DNA of 64,000 nt from Chryseobacterium sp. 52 (GCF_002754245.1 NZ_PEEX01000001.1:2398001-2462000), one strand, 5' to 3'. Shown: positions 1 through 8,019, counted from the first letter of the stretch. Translations and numbers: made by a program. The notes: generated by a model not told the origin, from the sequence alone.

Positions 1-1184
1 CCTATCTTCTGCCGGTTCTTAAAACATGGAAATACAACAAAACAGGGAATCCTACCGTTTTGGTTCTTGTTCCTACCAGAGAATTGGTGGTACAGGTAAC
101 GGAAATTATTGAGAAACTGACAGAAAATATTACCGCAAGGGTGATTGGAATATATGGTGGAAAGAACATCAATACACAGAAACTTTTGTTTAACAACGGA
201 TGTGATATATTGGTAGGAACTCCGGGAAGGGTAATGGACCTTTCTATTGATAATGCTATTTCATTAAGAGAAGTTCAGAAACTGATCATCGATGAGTTTG
301 ATGAGATGCTTAACTTAGGTTTCAGGCCGCAGCTGACGCATATTTTCGAAATGATGAAAGCGAAGAGACAGAACATTCTGTTCTCGGCTACGATGACGGA
401 AGCGGTAGATGAAATGCTGGATCAGTATTTTGCAAGTCCTATTGAAATCTCACTGGCAAAATCCGGAACACCCCTTGAAAAAATTGAACAGACTGCTTAT
501 AAAGTTGAAAACTTTAACACAAAGATCAACTTACTTGAGCATTTATTGAAAAACAACGAAGACATGTCTAAGGTGTTGATTTTCAATAATAATAAAAAGA
601 ATGCTGACCTCTTATTTGCAAAAATTGATGAGCTTTTCCCTGAACAGTTTGATGTAATTCACTCCAACAAGTCTCAGAACTACAGGCTTAAAGCCATGAA
701 AAGATTTGAAAATGAAGAAGTCAGAGGTTTGATTACTACGGATGTAATGGCCAGAGGTCTTGATATTTCAAATATTACCCATGTTATCAATTTTGAGACT
801 CCTGATATTCCTGAACAGTATATTCACAGAATAGGAAGAACGGGTAGAGCAGACAAAGATGGTAAGGCCGTTACTTTTGTGACTAAAAAAGAAGAAACTT
901 TCCTTCTTGACATTGAGCTATTAATGGATAAAGCTTTACATTTTAATGATTTCCCTGCAGAAGTAAAAATAAATCCTAAAAAGATCGCTTCCGAAGAAGA
1001 TTTAATCGTGATGAAGAATCCGGCACAGGTAAAACTGAATGATGGCGGCGGAGCTTTCCATGAGAAAAAGGATAAGAATAAGAAAGAGAACTGGGGTGGA
1101 CCTTCAAAAAGAAAAACACCAAAGAAGTTTGGTGCCAACAGAGCCCAGCAGAAATCGATATCAAAATCTAAAAGAAAGAAATAA
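1..1184 (+). CDS. DEAD/DEAH-box RNA helicase, 5'-truncated by the window edge
   Basis: ATP-dependent RNA helicase of superfamily 2, probably acting in ribosome assembly or mRNA turnover. The reading frame is open from base 3, so the N-terminus (Q motif and Walker A) lies outside the window. Visible motifs in order are PTREL (Ia), GTPGR (Ib), DEFD in place of the usual DEAD (II), SAT (III), TTDVMARGLDI (V) and HRIGRTGR (VI). The C-terminal tail of about 70 residues is rich in Lys, Asn and Gly, as in many bacterial RNA helicases, and probably binds RNA nonspecifically. The gene ends at a strong hairpin shared with the convergent neighbour. The family call is secure; which helicase (RhlE- or CsdA-like) cannot be decided from the visible part. 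Confidence 0.93.
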   Translation, partial: YLLPVLKTWKYNKTGNPTVLVLVPTRELVVQVTEIIEKLTENITARVIGIYGGKNINTQKLLFNNGCDILVGTPGRVMDLSIDNAISLREVQKLIIDEFDEMLNLGFRPQLTHIFEMMKAKRQNILFSATMTEAVDEMLDQYFASPIEISLAKSGTPLEKIEQTAYKVENFNTKINLLEHLLKNNEDMSKVLIFNNNKKNADLLFAKIDELFPEQFDVIHSNKSQNYRLKAMKRFENEEVRGLITTDVMARGLDISNITHVINFETPDIPEQYIHRIGRTGRADKDGKAVTFVTKKEETFLLDIELLMDKALHFNDFPAEVKINPKKIASEEDLIVMKNPAQVKLNDGGGAFHEKKDKNKKENWGGPSKRKTPKKFGANRAQQKSISKSKRKK

Positions 1185-1186
1185 TA

Positions 1187-1246
1187 AAAAAGCTCCGGTT
1201 TTAGACTGCCCCTAAAATTTTGGGGGCAGTCTAAAACCGGAGCTTT
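1187..1246. terminator. Long bidirectional intrinsic terminator
   Basis: A near-perfect inverted repeat of about 25 bp per arm (AAAAGCTCCGG...GGAGCTTTT) with an AT-rich loop of about nine bases, flanked by A and T runs. It lies between the helicase gene and the convergent TPR gene and can terminate both. Confidence 0.9.
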
Positions 1247-1252
1247 TCTTTA

Positions 1253-2221
1253 TTAAAACTGTATATTATTTTTTTTCAGAATTTCTTTAAATTTTTCAGT
1301 TTTTCCTTTCTCCTTCATACTTTTATAAATAGATGATATTATAGTCTCTGCATCTGTTCTGTAAGGAGACTTTTGATCATTATAAATTCTATAGGCTTTA
1401 CAGATATAATCCAGTGCTTTCTCATCGTCTTTAATACCTGAAAAATAGACGTGACCAATTCCGTAATACATTTCAGGATCTCCGGGATATACTTTCTCTA
1501 ATTCTAAATAAGCATCGATAGCTTTTTGAAAATCTTTCTTGTATATATACACCATTGGAATATTTTGTAAAGGCATTTTTCCTTTAGGATCTATTTCAAG
1601 AGATTTTTTGTAGGCATCAATAGCTTTATCATATTCACCGGTTCTTCTGTAATTGATCCCTAAGTTATCCCAGGCGTAAATGAATTTCGGATCCTTTTTT
1701 ACAGCTTGTTCATTATTTTGAATGGCTTCTTTCCAATCTTCTTTTTTTGAAGCTTCTAAGGCCTTTTGATAAAACTCCAAAGCAATCGGATCTTTTGAAA
1801 GTCCTTCGGGTTTAGTTTCTGTTACCTTGGTTGCATTTATTAAACTTGGACAATTTTTCATCAGATAGCGTTCAAGCTCATTATAGCTATCTATATATTG
1901 TTGAGAGTCTTTGTCTGTATTAAGAGTAAGATTGATCTGCTTTTTGCCATTTACTTTAGGTGTGTTTTTTTCTAAAGTATCAATACTTCCTATTAATATG
2001 CCCATTTGTAATGCGCCCGTTTGTTTGTCAATACAGCCATGTACATCTTTTAAAATGTCTTTTTTATCCCGATTAAATAAACTGATAGAATCTGCACATT
2101 TACAGGTAGTATCAGAAAGCTCCTGAATAAGTTTTTGCTTGTCAAAGTTTTTATCTTTTTGTCCAAAAGCTAATGAACAAAGAAGAACAGAAATTAAAAT
2201 GGTTATTCGTTTTTTTATCAT
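1253..2221 (-). CDS. Exported TPR-repeat protein
   Basis: 322-residue protein with an N-terminal signal peptide (hydrophobic core after MIKKR, likely cleavage after FGQ). The first 120 or so residues contain a Cys-containing segment (CKCAD, HGC, NCP). From about residue 145 there are three to four tetratricopeptide units, with typical YAWDNLGINYRRTGEYDKAI and MYYGIGHVYF patterns. TPRs mediate protein-protein contacts, so it is probably a periplasmic or envelope scaffold; no enzymatic motif is seen. It starts 7 bases after the stop of the SGNH hydrolase gene, so the two are probably co-transcribed. Specific role unknown. Confidence 0.85.
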   Translation of the reverse strand: MIKKRITILISVLLCSLAFGQKDKNFDKQKLIQELSDTTCKCADSISLFNRDKKDILKDVHGCIDKQTGALQMGILIGSIDTLEKNTPKVNGKKQINLTLNTDKDSQQYIDSYNELERYLMKNCPSLINATKVTETKPEGLSKDPIALEFYQKALEASKKEDWKEAIQNNEQAVKKDPKFIYAWDNLGINYRRTGEYDKAIDAYKKSLEIDPKGKMPLQNIPMVYIYKKDFQKAIDAYLELEKVYPGDPEMYYGIGHVYFSGIKDDEKALDYICKAYRIYNDQKSPYRTDAETIISSIYKSMKEKGKTEKFKEILKKNNIQF

Positions 2222-2228
2222 TTTTCTA

Positions 2229-2885
2229 TTATTTCATATAAGGTTTCATCACTTTCGTCCATACTTCATATCCTCCCGGAGTCAGATGAAGCATATCTTC
2301 CACGAAAAGATCCCTTCTTACATTTCCATTGGAATCCTCCATGGCTTTAGTAATATCAATGAATTCTGCATTGCGTTCCTTTTTCATGAAAGCAGCGATC
2401 TTCTTATTTGTTTCTTTCATCTGTGGCCAAAGATTCTCGCGGCTTGGAGAATATTTTATTGAAATAAAATCAACTTCGATATTGGGAAATCTGCTGCGTA
2501 TCTTTTTGTAGAACGTTTTAAACCGGTCTACGACTACGCTGGCCTTCAGATCGTGATTGTCAGCGAAATCATTATCACCGCAGTAGATAATAATCTGTTT
2601 GGGCTGATAAGGACTTAAAAGATCATCTGCAAAATCATTTAGGTCTGTCATTCTTGAGCCTCCAAACCCTCTGTTGATCATTATTTTATCAGGGAAATAG
2701 CTGGAGACATCTGTCCATTTGGTGAAGGAAGAACTTCCTATCAGAAGAATGGCATTTTTAGGAGGGGTGTGCTCCTGATCTGCTTTTTTGAAATTCTGGA
2801 TGTCCTGCCAGAACATCGGCTTTTTTTCCTGTGAAAAGGATACGGCGAAATACAGCAATAGAAATGCTGAAAGAATCTTCTTCAT
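2229..2885 (-). CDS. SGNH/GDSL-family hydrolase (acylhydrolase)
   Basis: Secreted esterase/acylhydrolase of the SGNH superfamily, about 218 residues. A signal peptide is present (MKKILSAFLLLYFAVSFSQ). Family blocks appear in order: IGSSSF with the catalytic Ser (block I), NRGFGGS with the Gly (block II), CGDND with the Asn (block III) and a C-terminal DMLHLTPGGY supplying Asp and His (block V). The ATG at 2885 is preferred over an in-frame TTG nine bases upstream because it gives a normal signal peptide. The substrate is not evident; relatives deacetylate polysaccharides or hydrolyse platelet-activating-factor-like lipids. Confidence 0.88.
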   Translation of the reverse strand: MKKILSAFLLLYFAVSFSQEKKPMFWQDIQNFKKADQEHTPPKNAILLIGSSSFTKWTDVSSYFPDKIMINRGFGGSRMTDLNDFADDLLSPYQPKQIIIYCGDNDFADNHDLKASVVVDRFKTFYKKIRSRFPNIEVDFISIKYSPSRENLWPQMKETNKKIAAFMKKERNAEFIDITKAMEDSNGNVRRDLFVEDMLHLTPGGYEVWTKVMKPYMK

Positions 2886-2919
2886 TGTAATCAATTTTAA
2901 AATAGATGATAAATGTAAT

Positions 2920-2946
2920 AAAAAACTCCCGATTTTATCGGGAGTC
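2920..2946 (-). terminator. Intrinsic terminator of the lipoprotein gene
   Basis: Inverted repeat ACTCCCGAT / ATCGGGAGT with a three-base loop; on the minus strand it is followed by a T run. It lies just 3' of the gene ending at 2952. Confidence 0.85.
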
Positions 2947-2951
2947 TGTGT

Positions 2952-3413
2952 TTATCTTTTGTAGGTAACGTAGATAAGATCGTCCGTACCGTCATCGTTC
3001 AGATCAAAGGCGGCAAACAGCTGTGCCAGTTTCAGATCCTGACTTGTAAGAACTTCCACTCTGTACCATCTTTCATTGTCATTATCATTTTTGATGCTTA
3101 ACAATTTAGACTCTTCAGTGTATGTAAATTTACCCTCAGTTTTTCCACTTACCTGGCATTCTAGGCCTGTTCCGGTATAATAGGTATAGCTGGTAAAATA
3201 ATCACTTCTGAAGTACAGGGTATTTTTAGCTTCACAGTCAGTAGGAATTTCAGTCTTAAGTACTGTTTTATTGTCTTTTCCGGAGATAGTTTGTATTTTG
3301 CTCACCTTCCAGTCTCCGCTCATCATCTCTATTTCATAAGCTTCGAGATTGTCATCTTTACAGGAAGTTAGTGCCAGAGCTGAAAAGGCAAATAAAAGTA
3401 GCTGTTTTTTCAT
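2952..3413 (-). CDS. Small lipoprotein, lipocalin-like fold possible
   Basis: About 153 residues with a lipoprotein signal ending in LTSC, followed by KDDN. The body (SGDWKVSKIQT..., FRSDYFTSYTYYTG..., KLLSIKNDNDNERWYRVEVL) resembles the short beta-rich lipocalin-like lipoproteins common in Bacteroidota; that resemblance is inference. The ATG at 3413 is preferred to a GTG two codons upstream because it begins the signal sequence. A TAAATTTG box ends only 5 bases before this ATG. It has its own promoter and terminator. Function unknown. Confidence 0.8.
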   Translation of the reverse strand: MKKQLLLFAFSALALTSCKDDNLEAYEIEMMSGDWKVSKIQTISGKDNKTVLKTEIPTDCEAKNTLYFRSDYFTSYTYYTGTGLECQVSGKTEGKFTYTEESKLLSIKNDNDNERWYRVEVLTSQDLKLAQLFAAFDLNDDGTDDLIYVTYKR

Positions 3414-3418
3414 TTTCA

Positions 3419-3426
3419 CAAATTTA
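3419..3426 (-). promoter_or_regulatory. -7 box TAAATTTG, possible leaderless start
   Basis: Exact match to the Bacteroidota TAnnTTTG -7 consensus on the minus strand, ending 5 bases upstream of the ATG at 3413. A transcript starting about 6 bases downstream would begin at or next to the start codon. Confidence 0.55.
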
Positions 3427-3649
3427 AGAATATGCTAAAATATAAATAAATTTGAAATATTTATAATGAAATCCTGCTTTTTTAAACGAATGTTTATAAA
3501 TAACAGGATTTTTTATAATGAACTTGGAAGAGCAAAGCTAAAAGATGAAGATTTTTGGCTTGCGGATAATAAGGTTGTCGTAATTAGTGATCATGGCACC
3601 GTTTGAAATTCTGTTCTTCAGATTCGTGTGACATCAAGTGTGAATTTGT

Positions 3650-3712
3650 AAGAATCAAGAATCAAGATGTTAAACATGAGATTTCAGATTTCAGACATGA
3701 TGTATCAGACAA
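3650..3712 (-). repeat. Degenerate TCTGAAATCT/CATCTTGATTCTTG element, copy 1
   Basis: On the minus strand it reads as several TCTGAAATCT-like units followed by CATCTTGATTCTTGATTCTT. The same two-part order occurs near 33632, 52951 and 60401, and in a rearranged form near 5148. Confidence 0.65.
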
Positions 3713-3832
3713 CGGATGATCTATTCCATGAGAACTTATAAACAACAGACAAACTTTTTTTACCAGCAACCAGCAACCAACAACTCATTTACAAACTTTT
3801 ACCCCTTCATCCCGGAACTCGTAACCCGAGTC

Positions 3833-4996
3833 CTAATAACTCATCTCTACAATCTTAAAAGCATCCTGAGGCGTTACTTTTTTGTATTCGCCCAGGCCTA
3901 ACCAGTTTCTGTCTGTAAATGCTTTTTCAACTCTTTCTGCCGTCCCTTTATAGTCTTCTGTATATTCTGAAAGTTTAGTTTTAATATCCAGGCTGTGGAA
4001 GAATTCTTCCATTTTTTTGATTCCCTGTTCTGCTTTTTCTTCCAGTGTTCCGTCTTTGATTCCCCAAACTCTTTCAGCATACTGAGCCAGTTTTCCTTTC
4101 TTTGTTTCAAAATGATAACGGTAGTGGGAAGGTGCAATCACGGCTAAAGTTCTTGCATGGTCAATTCCGAAATAAGCAGTAAGCTCATGACCCATTGCGT
4201 GTACGGCCCAGTCTGTAATTACTCCTTTTTGGATCAGTCCGTTCAGAGCCATCGTACAGCACCACATAAAGTTTCCGGCAGCATCGTAATTAAAATCATC
4301 AGTCAGTACCTTTGGAGCTGTTTCCTGAAGGCTGATCAAAATGCTTTCTGCAATTCTTTCCTGAAGATCTGCGGAAGAAGGTGCCGTCATATACTGCTCC
4401 AAAACGTGAGTATAGGCATCTGTAATTCCGTTAACGATCTGGTTTTTAGGAATTGTTCTGATTACCTCAGGATCTAATACTGAAAACTGAGGGAAAAGAC
4501 CAGGTCCGCCGGAAGATAATTTTTCATTGGTTTCTCTTCTTGAGATCACATAACCGGAATTCATTTCAGAACCTGTTGCCGGCAGTGTCAGAATACTTCC
4601 GAAAGGCATTCCTTCGCCTTCAAAAGTTCTCACGGAGTTTCTAAGGATATCCCAAGGCTCACCGTCATAATTGGCTGCAGCTGAAAGGAATTTAGTCCCA
4701 TCAATCACAGATCCTCCACCTACAGCAAGCAGGTAATTGATATTTTTTTCTTTAATAACATCTAAGGCTTTGATCAGGACTTCATATTCAGGATTCGCAG
4801 GAACACCTCCGAACTCATAGAGATCATGATCTTTCAGAGCTTCCTTTACCTGATCGTAAACACCATTATTTTTGATGCTTCCGCCTCCATAAATCATCAG
4901 TATTTTGGCATCTTTTGGAACTTCACGGGAGATTTTAGCGATCTCACCTTTTCCAAAAAGTATTTTTGTCGGATTTTTAAATTCGAAATTAAGCAT
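3833..4996 (-). CDS. YqhD-like iron-containing NADPH-dependent alcohol/aldehyde dehydrogenase
   Basis: Reduces aldehydes (and oxidises alcohols) with NAD(P)H, a detoxification role for short-chain and lipid-peroxidation aldehydes in YqhD relatives. 387 residues from the ATG at 4996, the length of E. coli YqhD; an upstream in-frame start would add 11 unlikely residues. Visible features: GGGSxIDGTKF nucleotide-binding loop near residue 95, ATGSEMNSGYVIS, and the metal ligands expected in DAYTHVLEQY (Asp, His), HAMGHE (His) and GIDHARTLA (His). It stands alone with its own promoter. Family secure; physiological substrate unknown. Confidence 0.92.
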   Translation of the reverse strand: MLNFEFKNPTKILFGKGEIAKISREVPKDAKILMIYGGGSIKNNGVYDQVKEALKDHDLYEFGGVPANPEYEVLIKALDVIKEKNINYLLAVGGGSVIDGTKFLSAAANYDGEPWDILRNSVRTFEGEGMPFGSILTLPATGSEMNSGYVISRRETNEKLSSGGPGLFPQFSVLDPEVIRTIPKNQIVNGITDAYTHVLEQYMTAPSSADLQERIAESILISLQETAPKVLTDDFNYDAAGNFMWCCTMALNGLIQKGVITDWAVHAMGHELTAYFGIDHARTLAVIAPSHYRYHFETKKGKLAQYAERVWGIKDGTLEEKAEQGIKKMEEFFHSLDIKTKLSEYTEDYKGTAERVEKAFTDRNWLGLGEYKKVTPQDAFKIVEMSY

Positions 4997-5016
4997 TGTT
5001 CTAAATTTATTTGATT

Positions 5017-5024
5017 CAAATTTA
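5017..5024 (-). promoter_or_regulatory. -7 box TAAATTTG of the alcohol dehydrogenase gene
   Basis: Exact TAnnTTTG match on the minus strand, 20 bases upstream of the ATG at 4996. The -33 region is not a convincing match. Confidence 0.55.
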
Positions 5025-5147
5025 CGCAAAGCAATATGAAAACTGAGTTAAGGAAATTTTAAAATTACTATCACAGTGTTTTATAATAACGATTTAAATG
5101 GTAACCAAAGTTCGGGATGGGGATTCAGCAAGTTTGAAGCTTATATT

Positions 5148-5275
5148 AAGAGCCAGGAACCAAGATGTCAGACTCAAGACTTTGAATTTTGTAAGAGATT
5201 AATGGTGAGTTTTTATAAAAAGACATGAGATTTCACATACTAGACCCAAGATCCAAGACTTTGAAATTTTGTAGA
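5148..5275 (-). repeat. Degenerate TCTTGA/TCTGA element, two sub-copies (copy 2)
   Basis: Two segments (about 5148-5195 and 5221-5275) share AAGACTTTGAA(A)TTTTGTA(A/G)A preceded by CCAAGAT units. On the minus strand they read GTCTTGAGTCTGACATCTTGG, related to the other copies in the window. Confidence 0.6.
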
Positions 5276-5428
5276 ATGTCAGGGTAAATTTTGTTTGCAA
5301 GTGAATGGTAGACATCAGATATTATATGCTGAATAGATAAACTCTACGACTATAAACCAGCAACCCAATTCTACGCTCCTATATTCCCAACCTCTTAAAA
5401 CAACTCATATCCCGTAGCTTCCAATCTT

Positions 5429-5836
5429 CTAACTGTTCTCAGAAAGATAGTGTTTAGCATCCCGGATAAATTTTTCTTTATCCTTTTTTATAGTGTCAAC
5501 CAATTTTTTTCTTTCATCCGGAATGCTCAGATATTTTTCTCCCCAGAGATTGATTTCAACAATTAGCGGAATGAGGTCTATACCTTTTTCTGTAAGATGA
5601 TACAGGATCTTTAATTTACTGTCCGGGTGATCTTTTTTAGCAATAATTCCGGTTTCCGACAAATGCTGCAACCTTGAAGCGAGGATATTGGTAGCGATCT
5701 TTTCATCTGCTTTGAGAAACTCTCCGTAAGTACATTGTTTTTTCAGCATCAGGTCGCGGATAATCAGCAGTGACCATTTATCACCCCAGATCTCCAGGGA
5801 AGAACTGATAGGACAGTCTGATCTTTTTTTACTCAT
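5429..5836 (-). CDS. HxlR-family (MarR/DUF24) transcriptional regulator
   Basis: Winged-helix DNA-binding protein of about 135 residues from the ATG at 5836; an in-frame TTG start five codons upstream is less likely. The hallmark segment CPISSSLEIWGDKWSLLIIRDLM begins the fold and TNILASRLQHL is the likely recognition helix. An N-terminal Cys at residue 8 sits where YodB/HypR-type members carry their redox- or electrophile-sensing Cys. It is divergent from a dihydrolipoyl dehydrogenase, and the intergenic region holds two TACTT-N9-AAGTA palindromes that fit the operators of this family. It probably represses itself and the neighbour. Family certain, signal inferred. Confidence 0.92.
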   Translation of the reverse strand: MSKKRSDCPISSSLEIWGDKWSLLIIRDLMLKKQCTYGEFLKADEKIATNILASRLQHLSETGIIAKKDHPDSKLKILYHLTEKGIDLIPLIVEINLWGEKYLSIPDERKKLVDTIKKDKEKFIRDAKHYLSENS

Positions 5837-5856
5837 AGCTATACATTTCAAAATAA

Positions 5857-5907
5857 TACTTGCAAAATGAAAGTATTTGTTTTAATTTTACTTTTGTTTT
5901 GCAAGTA
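5857..5907. promoter_or_regulatory. Paired operator for the HxlR-type regulator
   Basis: Two 19-bp imperfect palindromes, 5857-5875 and 5889-5907, each of form TACTT-N9-AAGTA (one base degenerate), related as an inverted repeat (17 of 19 positions match) with a 13-bp spacer. They sit between the divergent regulator and lpd genes, just upstream of both starts. YodB/CatR-type regulators bind TACT...AGTA palindromes, so this is a strong operator candidate. Confidence 0.75.
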
Positions 5908-5936
5908 AATTTATACATAAAAATTAAATAAATCAA

Positions 5937-7337
5937 ATGGAAAATTTTGATGTTGCCGTGATCGGATCCGGACCCGGCGGATATGTTGCCGCCATTAGAA
6001 GTGCACAGCTTGGATATAAAACCGTGATCATCGAAAAGTATGATACATTGGGAGGAACCTGTACCAATGTAGGATGTATTCCTACCAAGGCTTTATTAGA
6101 CAGTTCTCATCATTATGCAGAAGCTTTTCATCAGTTTGAAGAACATGGAATAAAACTGGGAAGCCTGGAAATAGATTTTCCCCGGATGTATAAAAGAAAA
6201 TCTGAAGTGGTATCTAAAAATACAGCTGGCCTCGATTATCTAATGAGTAAAAATAAGATTACCCGTTTGAAAGGAACTGCTGGCTTTATCAGCGACTCGG
6301 TTATAAAAGTGACCGGAAATCATGAAAGTATTGAAATTACTGCTGAAAACTATATTATAGCGACAGGTTCAAAGCCATCTTCAATACCGGGAGTTTTGAT
6401 TGATAAACAAAGAATCATTACTTCTACAGAAGCCTTGTCCTTAAAAGAGCATCCGAAATCGATGGTGATCATTGGCGGTGGAGTGATAGGGGTAGAAATG
6501 GCCTCTATATTCAGCCGTATAGGAACTCAGGTAACTATTCTCGAATATGCAGACCATCTGATTGCCGGAATGGATCATGAACTGGGGAAGAGCCTTCAGA
6601 AGGTGATGAAAAAAGAAGGAGTAGACATTCGCTTGAACCAGTCTGTATACAAAACGGAGAATTCCGGATCTTCTGCCAAAGTATTTTTCAGGGATAAAAA
6701 TAATACCGAAAGTGAATTGGAAGCAGATTATGTTTTGGTTGCTGTTGGAAGAAGCCCTTATACAAAAGGATTAGGACTGGAAAATACCGGGGTAGAGTTG
6801 GATAACCGCGGATGTATAAAGGTGGATGAAAACAGAAGGACTTCCATAGCTAATATCTATGCTGTTGGTGATGTTGTAGGAGGTGCCATGCTGGCTCATA
6901 AGGCTGAAGAAGAAGGAGTTCTTGTGGCGGAAACGATTAACGGGCAGAAACATCAGATTCATGATGACCGCATTCCTTCTGTAGTTTATACCTGGCCGGA
7001 AGTGGCTTCTGTAGGCTTTTCGGAGGAATATCTGAAGAAAAATAATATTGAATATAATGTCGGGAAATTTCCGTTTTCTGCCAGTGCAAGAGCCCGGGCT
7101 TCCATGGATACGGATGGCTTTGCTAAGGTCCTTGTAGATCCGAAATATGGGGAAGTTCTTGGGGTACATATTATTGGAGCAAGAGCAGCAGATCTTATTG
7201 CACAAGCTGTCATTGCTCAGGAATTTGAAGTCACTGCGGAAGATATGTTCCGTATATCCTATGCACACCCGACCTATTCTGAAGTTTTGAAAGAAGCATA
7301 TTTAATGGCTTCAGGACAGGGTGCAATCAATATATAA
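5937..7337 (+). CDS. lpdA: Dihydrolipoyl dehydrogenase (E3)
   Basis: FAD flavoenzyme that reoxidises dihydrolipoamide of 2-oxoacid dehydrogenase and glycine-cleavage complexes with NAD+. 466 residues, normal family length. FAD site GSGPGGY at residues 10-16; redox disulfide Cys42/Cys47 within GGTCTNVGCIPTK; NAD-binding GGGVIGVEMAS in the middle; second FAD motif AVGDVVGG; C-terminal catalytic HPTYSE dyad. No E1 or E2 gene is nearby; instead it faces a HxlR-type regulator across a double operator, so expression is probably stress- or redox-induced. It may be a second E3 paralogue; that cannot be tested from this window. A hairpin follows. Confidence 0.93.
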   Translation: MENFDVAVIGSGPGGYVAAIRSAQLGYKTVIIEKYDTLGGTCTNVGCIPTKALLDSSHHYAEAFHQFEEHGIKLGSLEIDFPRMYKRKSEVVSKNTAGLDYLMSKNKITRLKGTAGFISDSVIKVTGNHESIEITAENYIIATGSKPSSIPGVLIDKQRIITSTEALSLKEHPKSMVIIGGGVIGVEMASIFSRIGTQVTILEYADHLIAGMDHELGKSLQKVMKKEGVDIRLNQSVYKTENSGSSAKVFFRDKNNTESELEADYVLVAVGRSPYTKGLGLENTGVELDNRGCIKVDENRRTSIANIYAVGDVVGGAMLAHKAEEEGVLVAETINGQKHQIHDDRIPSVVYTWPEVASVGFSEEYLKKNNIEYNVGKFPFSASARARASMDTDGFAKVLVDPKYGEVLGVHIIGARAADLIAQAVIAQEFEVTAEDMFRISYAHPTYSEVLKEAYLMASGQGAINI

Positions 7338-7353
7338 ACAAAATTTCATTAAA

Positions 7354-7392
7354 AATAAGTTGCTTTAAAAACGGATTTTTTGAAGTAGCTTA
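7354..7392. terminator. Bidirectional terminator between lpd and the convergent gene
   Basis: A 12-bp stem (AATAAGTTGCTT pairing with AAGTAGCTTATT through two G-U pairs) flanked by A and T runs, between convergent genes. Confidence 0.65.
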
Positions 7393-7395
7393 TTT

Positions 7396-8019
7396 TTATT
7401 TTGGAACAGTTTGAGTAGAAGTATTGCAATTCTCACTTTTAAAGTAAATACCGTTATTCTTTGATTCCAGTTTACCCGTTTTTCTGTTGATCTTTATAAA
7501 GTAAGATTCTTTGATTTCCGGACAGTCTTTAGATTTTGAGACATACAGATAAATATGTTTATCCTCCATTTTATAAGAACCACTTAGTTTATTACTTGTA
7601 TCTATTGAAAAACCATAGGTTTGGGCTAATAAAATGGCTTCCGGAAGATTATCGACTGTTCCGATAAAATCTCTAAGCTGCTGTTCACTGGAAAAATAGA
7701 CAGACCTTTCTTTTTTACAAGCAAGAATATAAGAAAAACAATTATTGCCTACACATTTTTGGAAGAAGCCTTTCTCAGGAAAAGGCTCGTTAATAGTCAT
7801 GAAATCAGGCATCTGACTTTCGTAAATCACCGCTTTATCAGGATCGGTGTCATTGGTAAGCACTCTCCAGTATCCAAATGCTTTATCCGGAACAATAAAT
7901 GGATACAAATATTCTGTGGTATCCAAGATATCCGGAATCTTCTTATAGTCATCAGGAACTGCAGTCTGTGCAAAGAACAGATTGGATAGAATCAGTGAAG
8001 CGATGACCGTGAGTTTCAT
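7396..8019 (-). CDS. Exported hypothetical protein
   Basis: About 207 residues from the ATG at 8019, which starts a clear signal peptide (MKLTVIASLILSNLFFAQ); an upstream in-frame start would spoil it. The mature part contains VGNNCFSYILACKK and a second Cys pair region near the end (KDCPE, ENCNT) and looks beta-rich. No domain recognised. It is single, facing lpd across a terminator, and is probably a periplasmic or surface protein. Confidence 0.75.
   Translation of the reverse strand: MKLTVIASLILSNLFFAQTAVPDDYKKIPDILDTTEYLYPFIVPDKAFGYWRVLTNDTDPDKAVIYESQMPDFMTINEPFPEKGFFQKCVGNNCFSYILACKKERSVYFSSEQQLRDFIGTVDNLPEAILLAQTYGFSIDTSNKLSGSYKMEDKHIYLYVSKSKDCPEIKESYFIKINRKTGKLESKNNGIYFKSENCNTSTQTVPK

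Larger units (their letters stand above)
3414..3832. other. Intergenic region with degenerate repeat
   Basis: No convincing gene in about 420 bases. Starting at the left it holds the promoter of the minus-strand lipoprotein gene, a stretch with no recognisable signal, and then a degenerate ATTTCAGATTTCAGA / AATCAAGAATCAAGA element near 3650-3712. A short 61-codon reading frame at 3716 lacks any protein-like character. Confidence 0.7.
4997..5428. other. Intergenic region with two degenerate repeat copies
   Basis: About 430 bases without a gene. It carries the alcohol dehydrogenase promoter at the left end, then two related sub-copies of the degenerate repeat (each containing AAGACTTTGAA followed by TTTTGTA), then a pyrimidine-rich tail with ACCAGCAACC, a string also seen 3' of the alcohol dehydrogenase gene. 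Confidence 0.65.

Noticed and set aside
3716..3901. 61-codon plus-strand open frame
   Set aside because: Overlaps the end of the alcohol dehydrogenase gene antisense and the degenerate repeat; no protein character.
6771..7268. 165-codon minus-strand open frame
   Set aside because: Antisense to lpd; composition and Cys/Ile-rich sequence are typical of a shadow frame.
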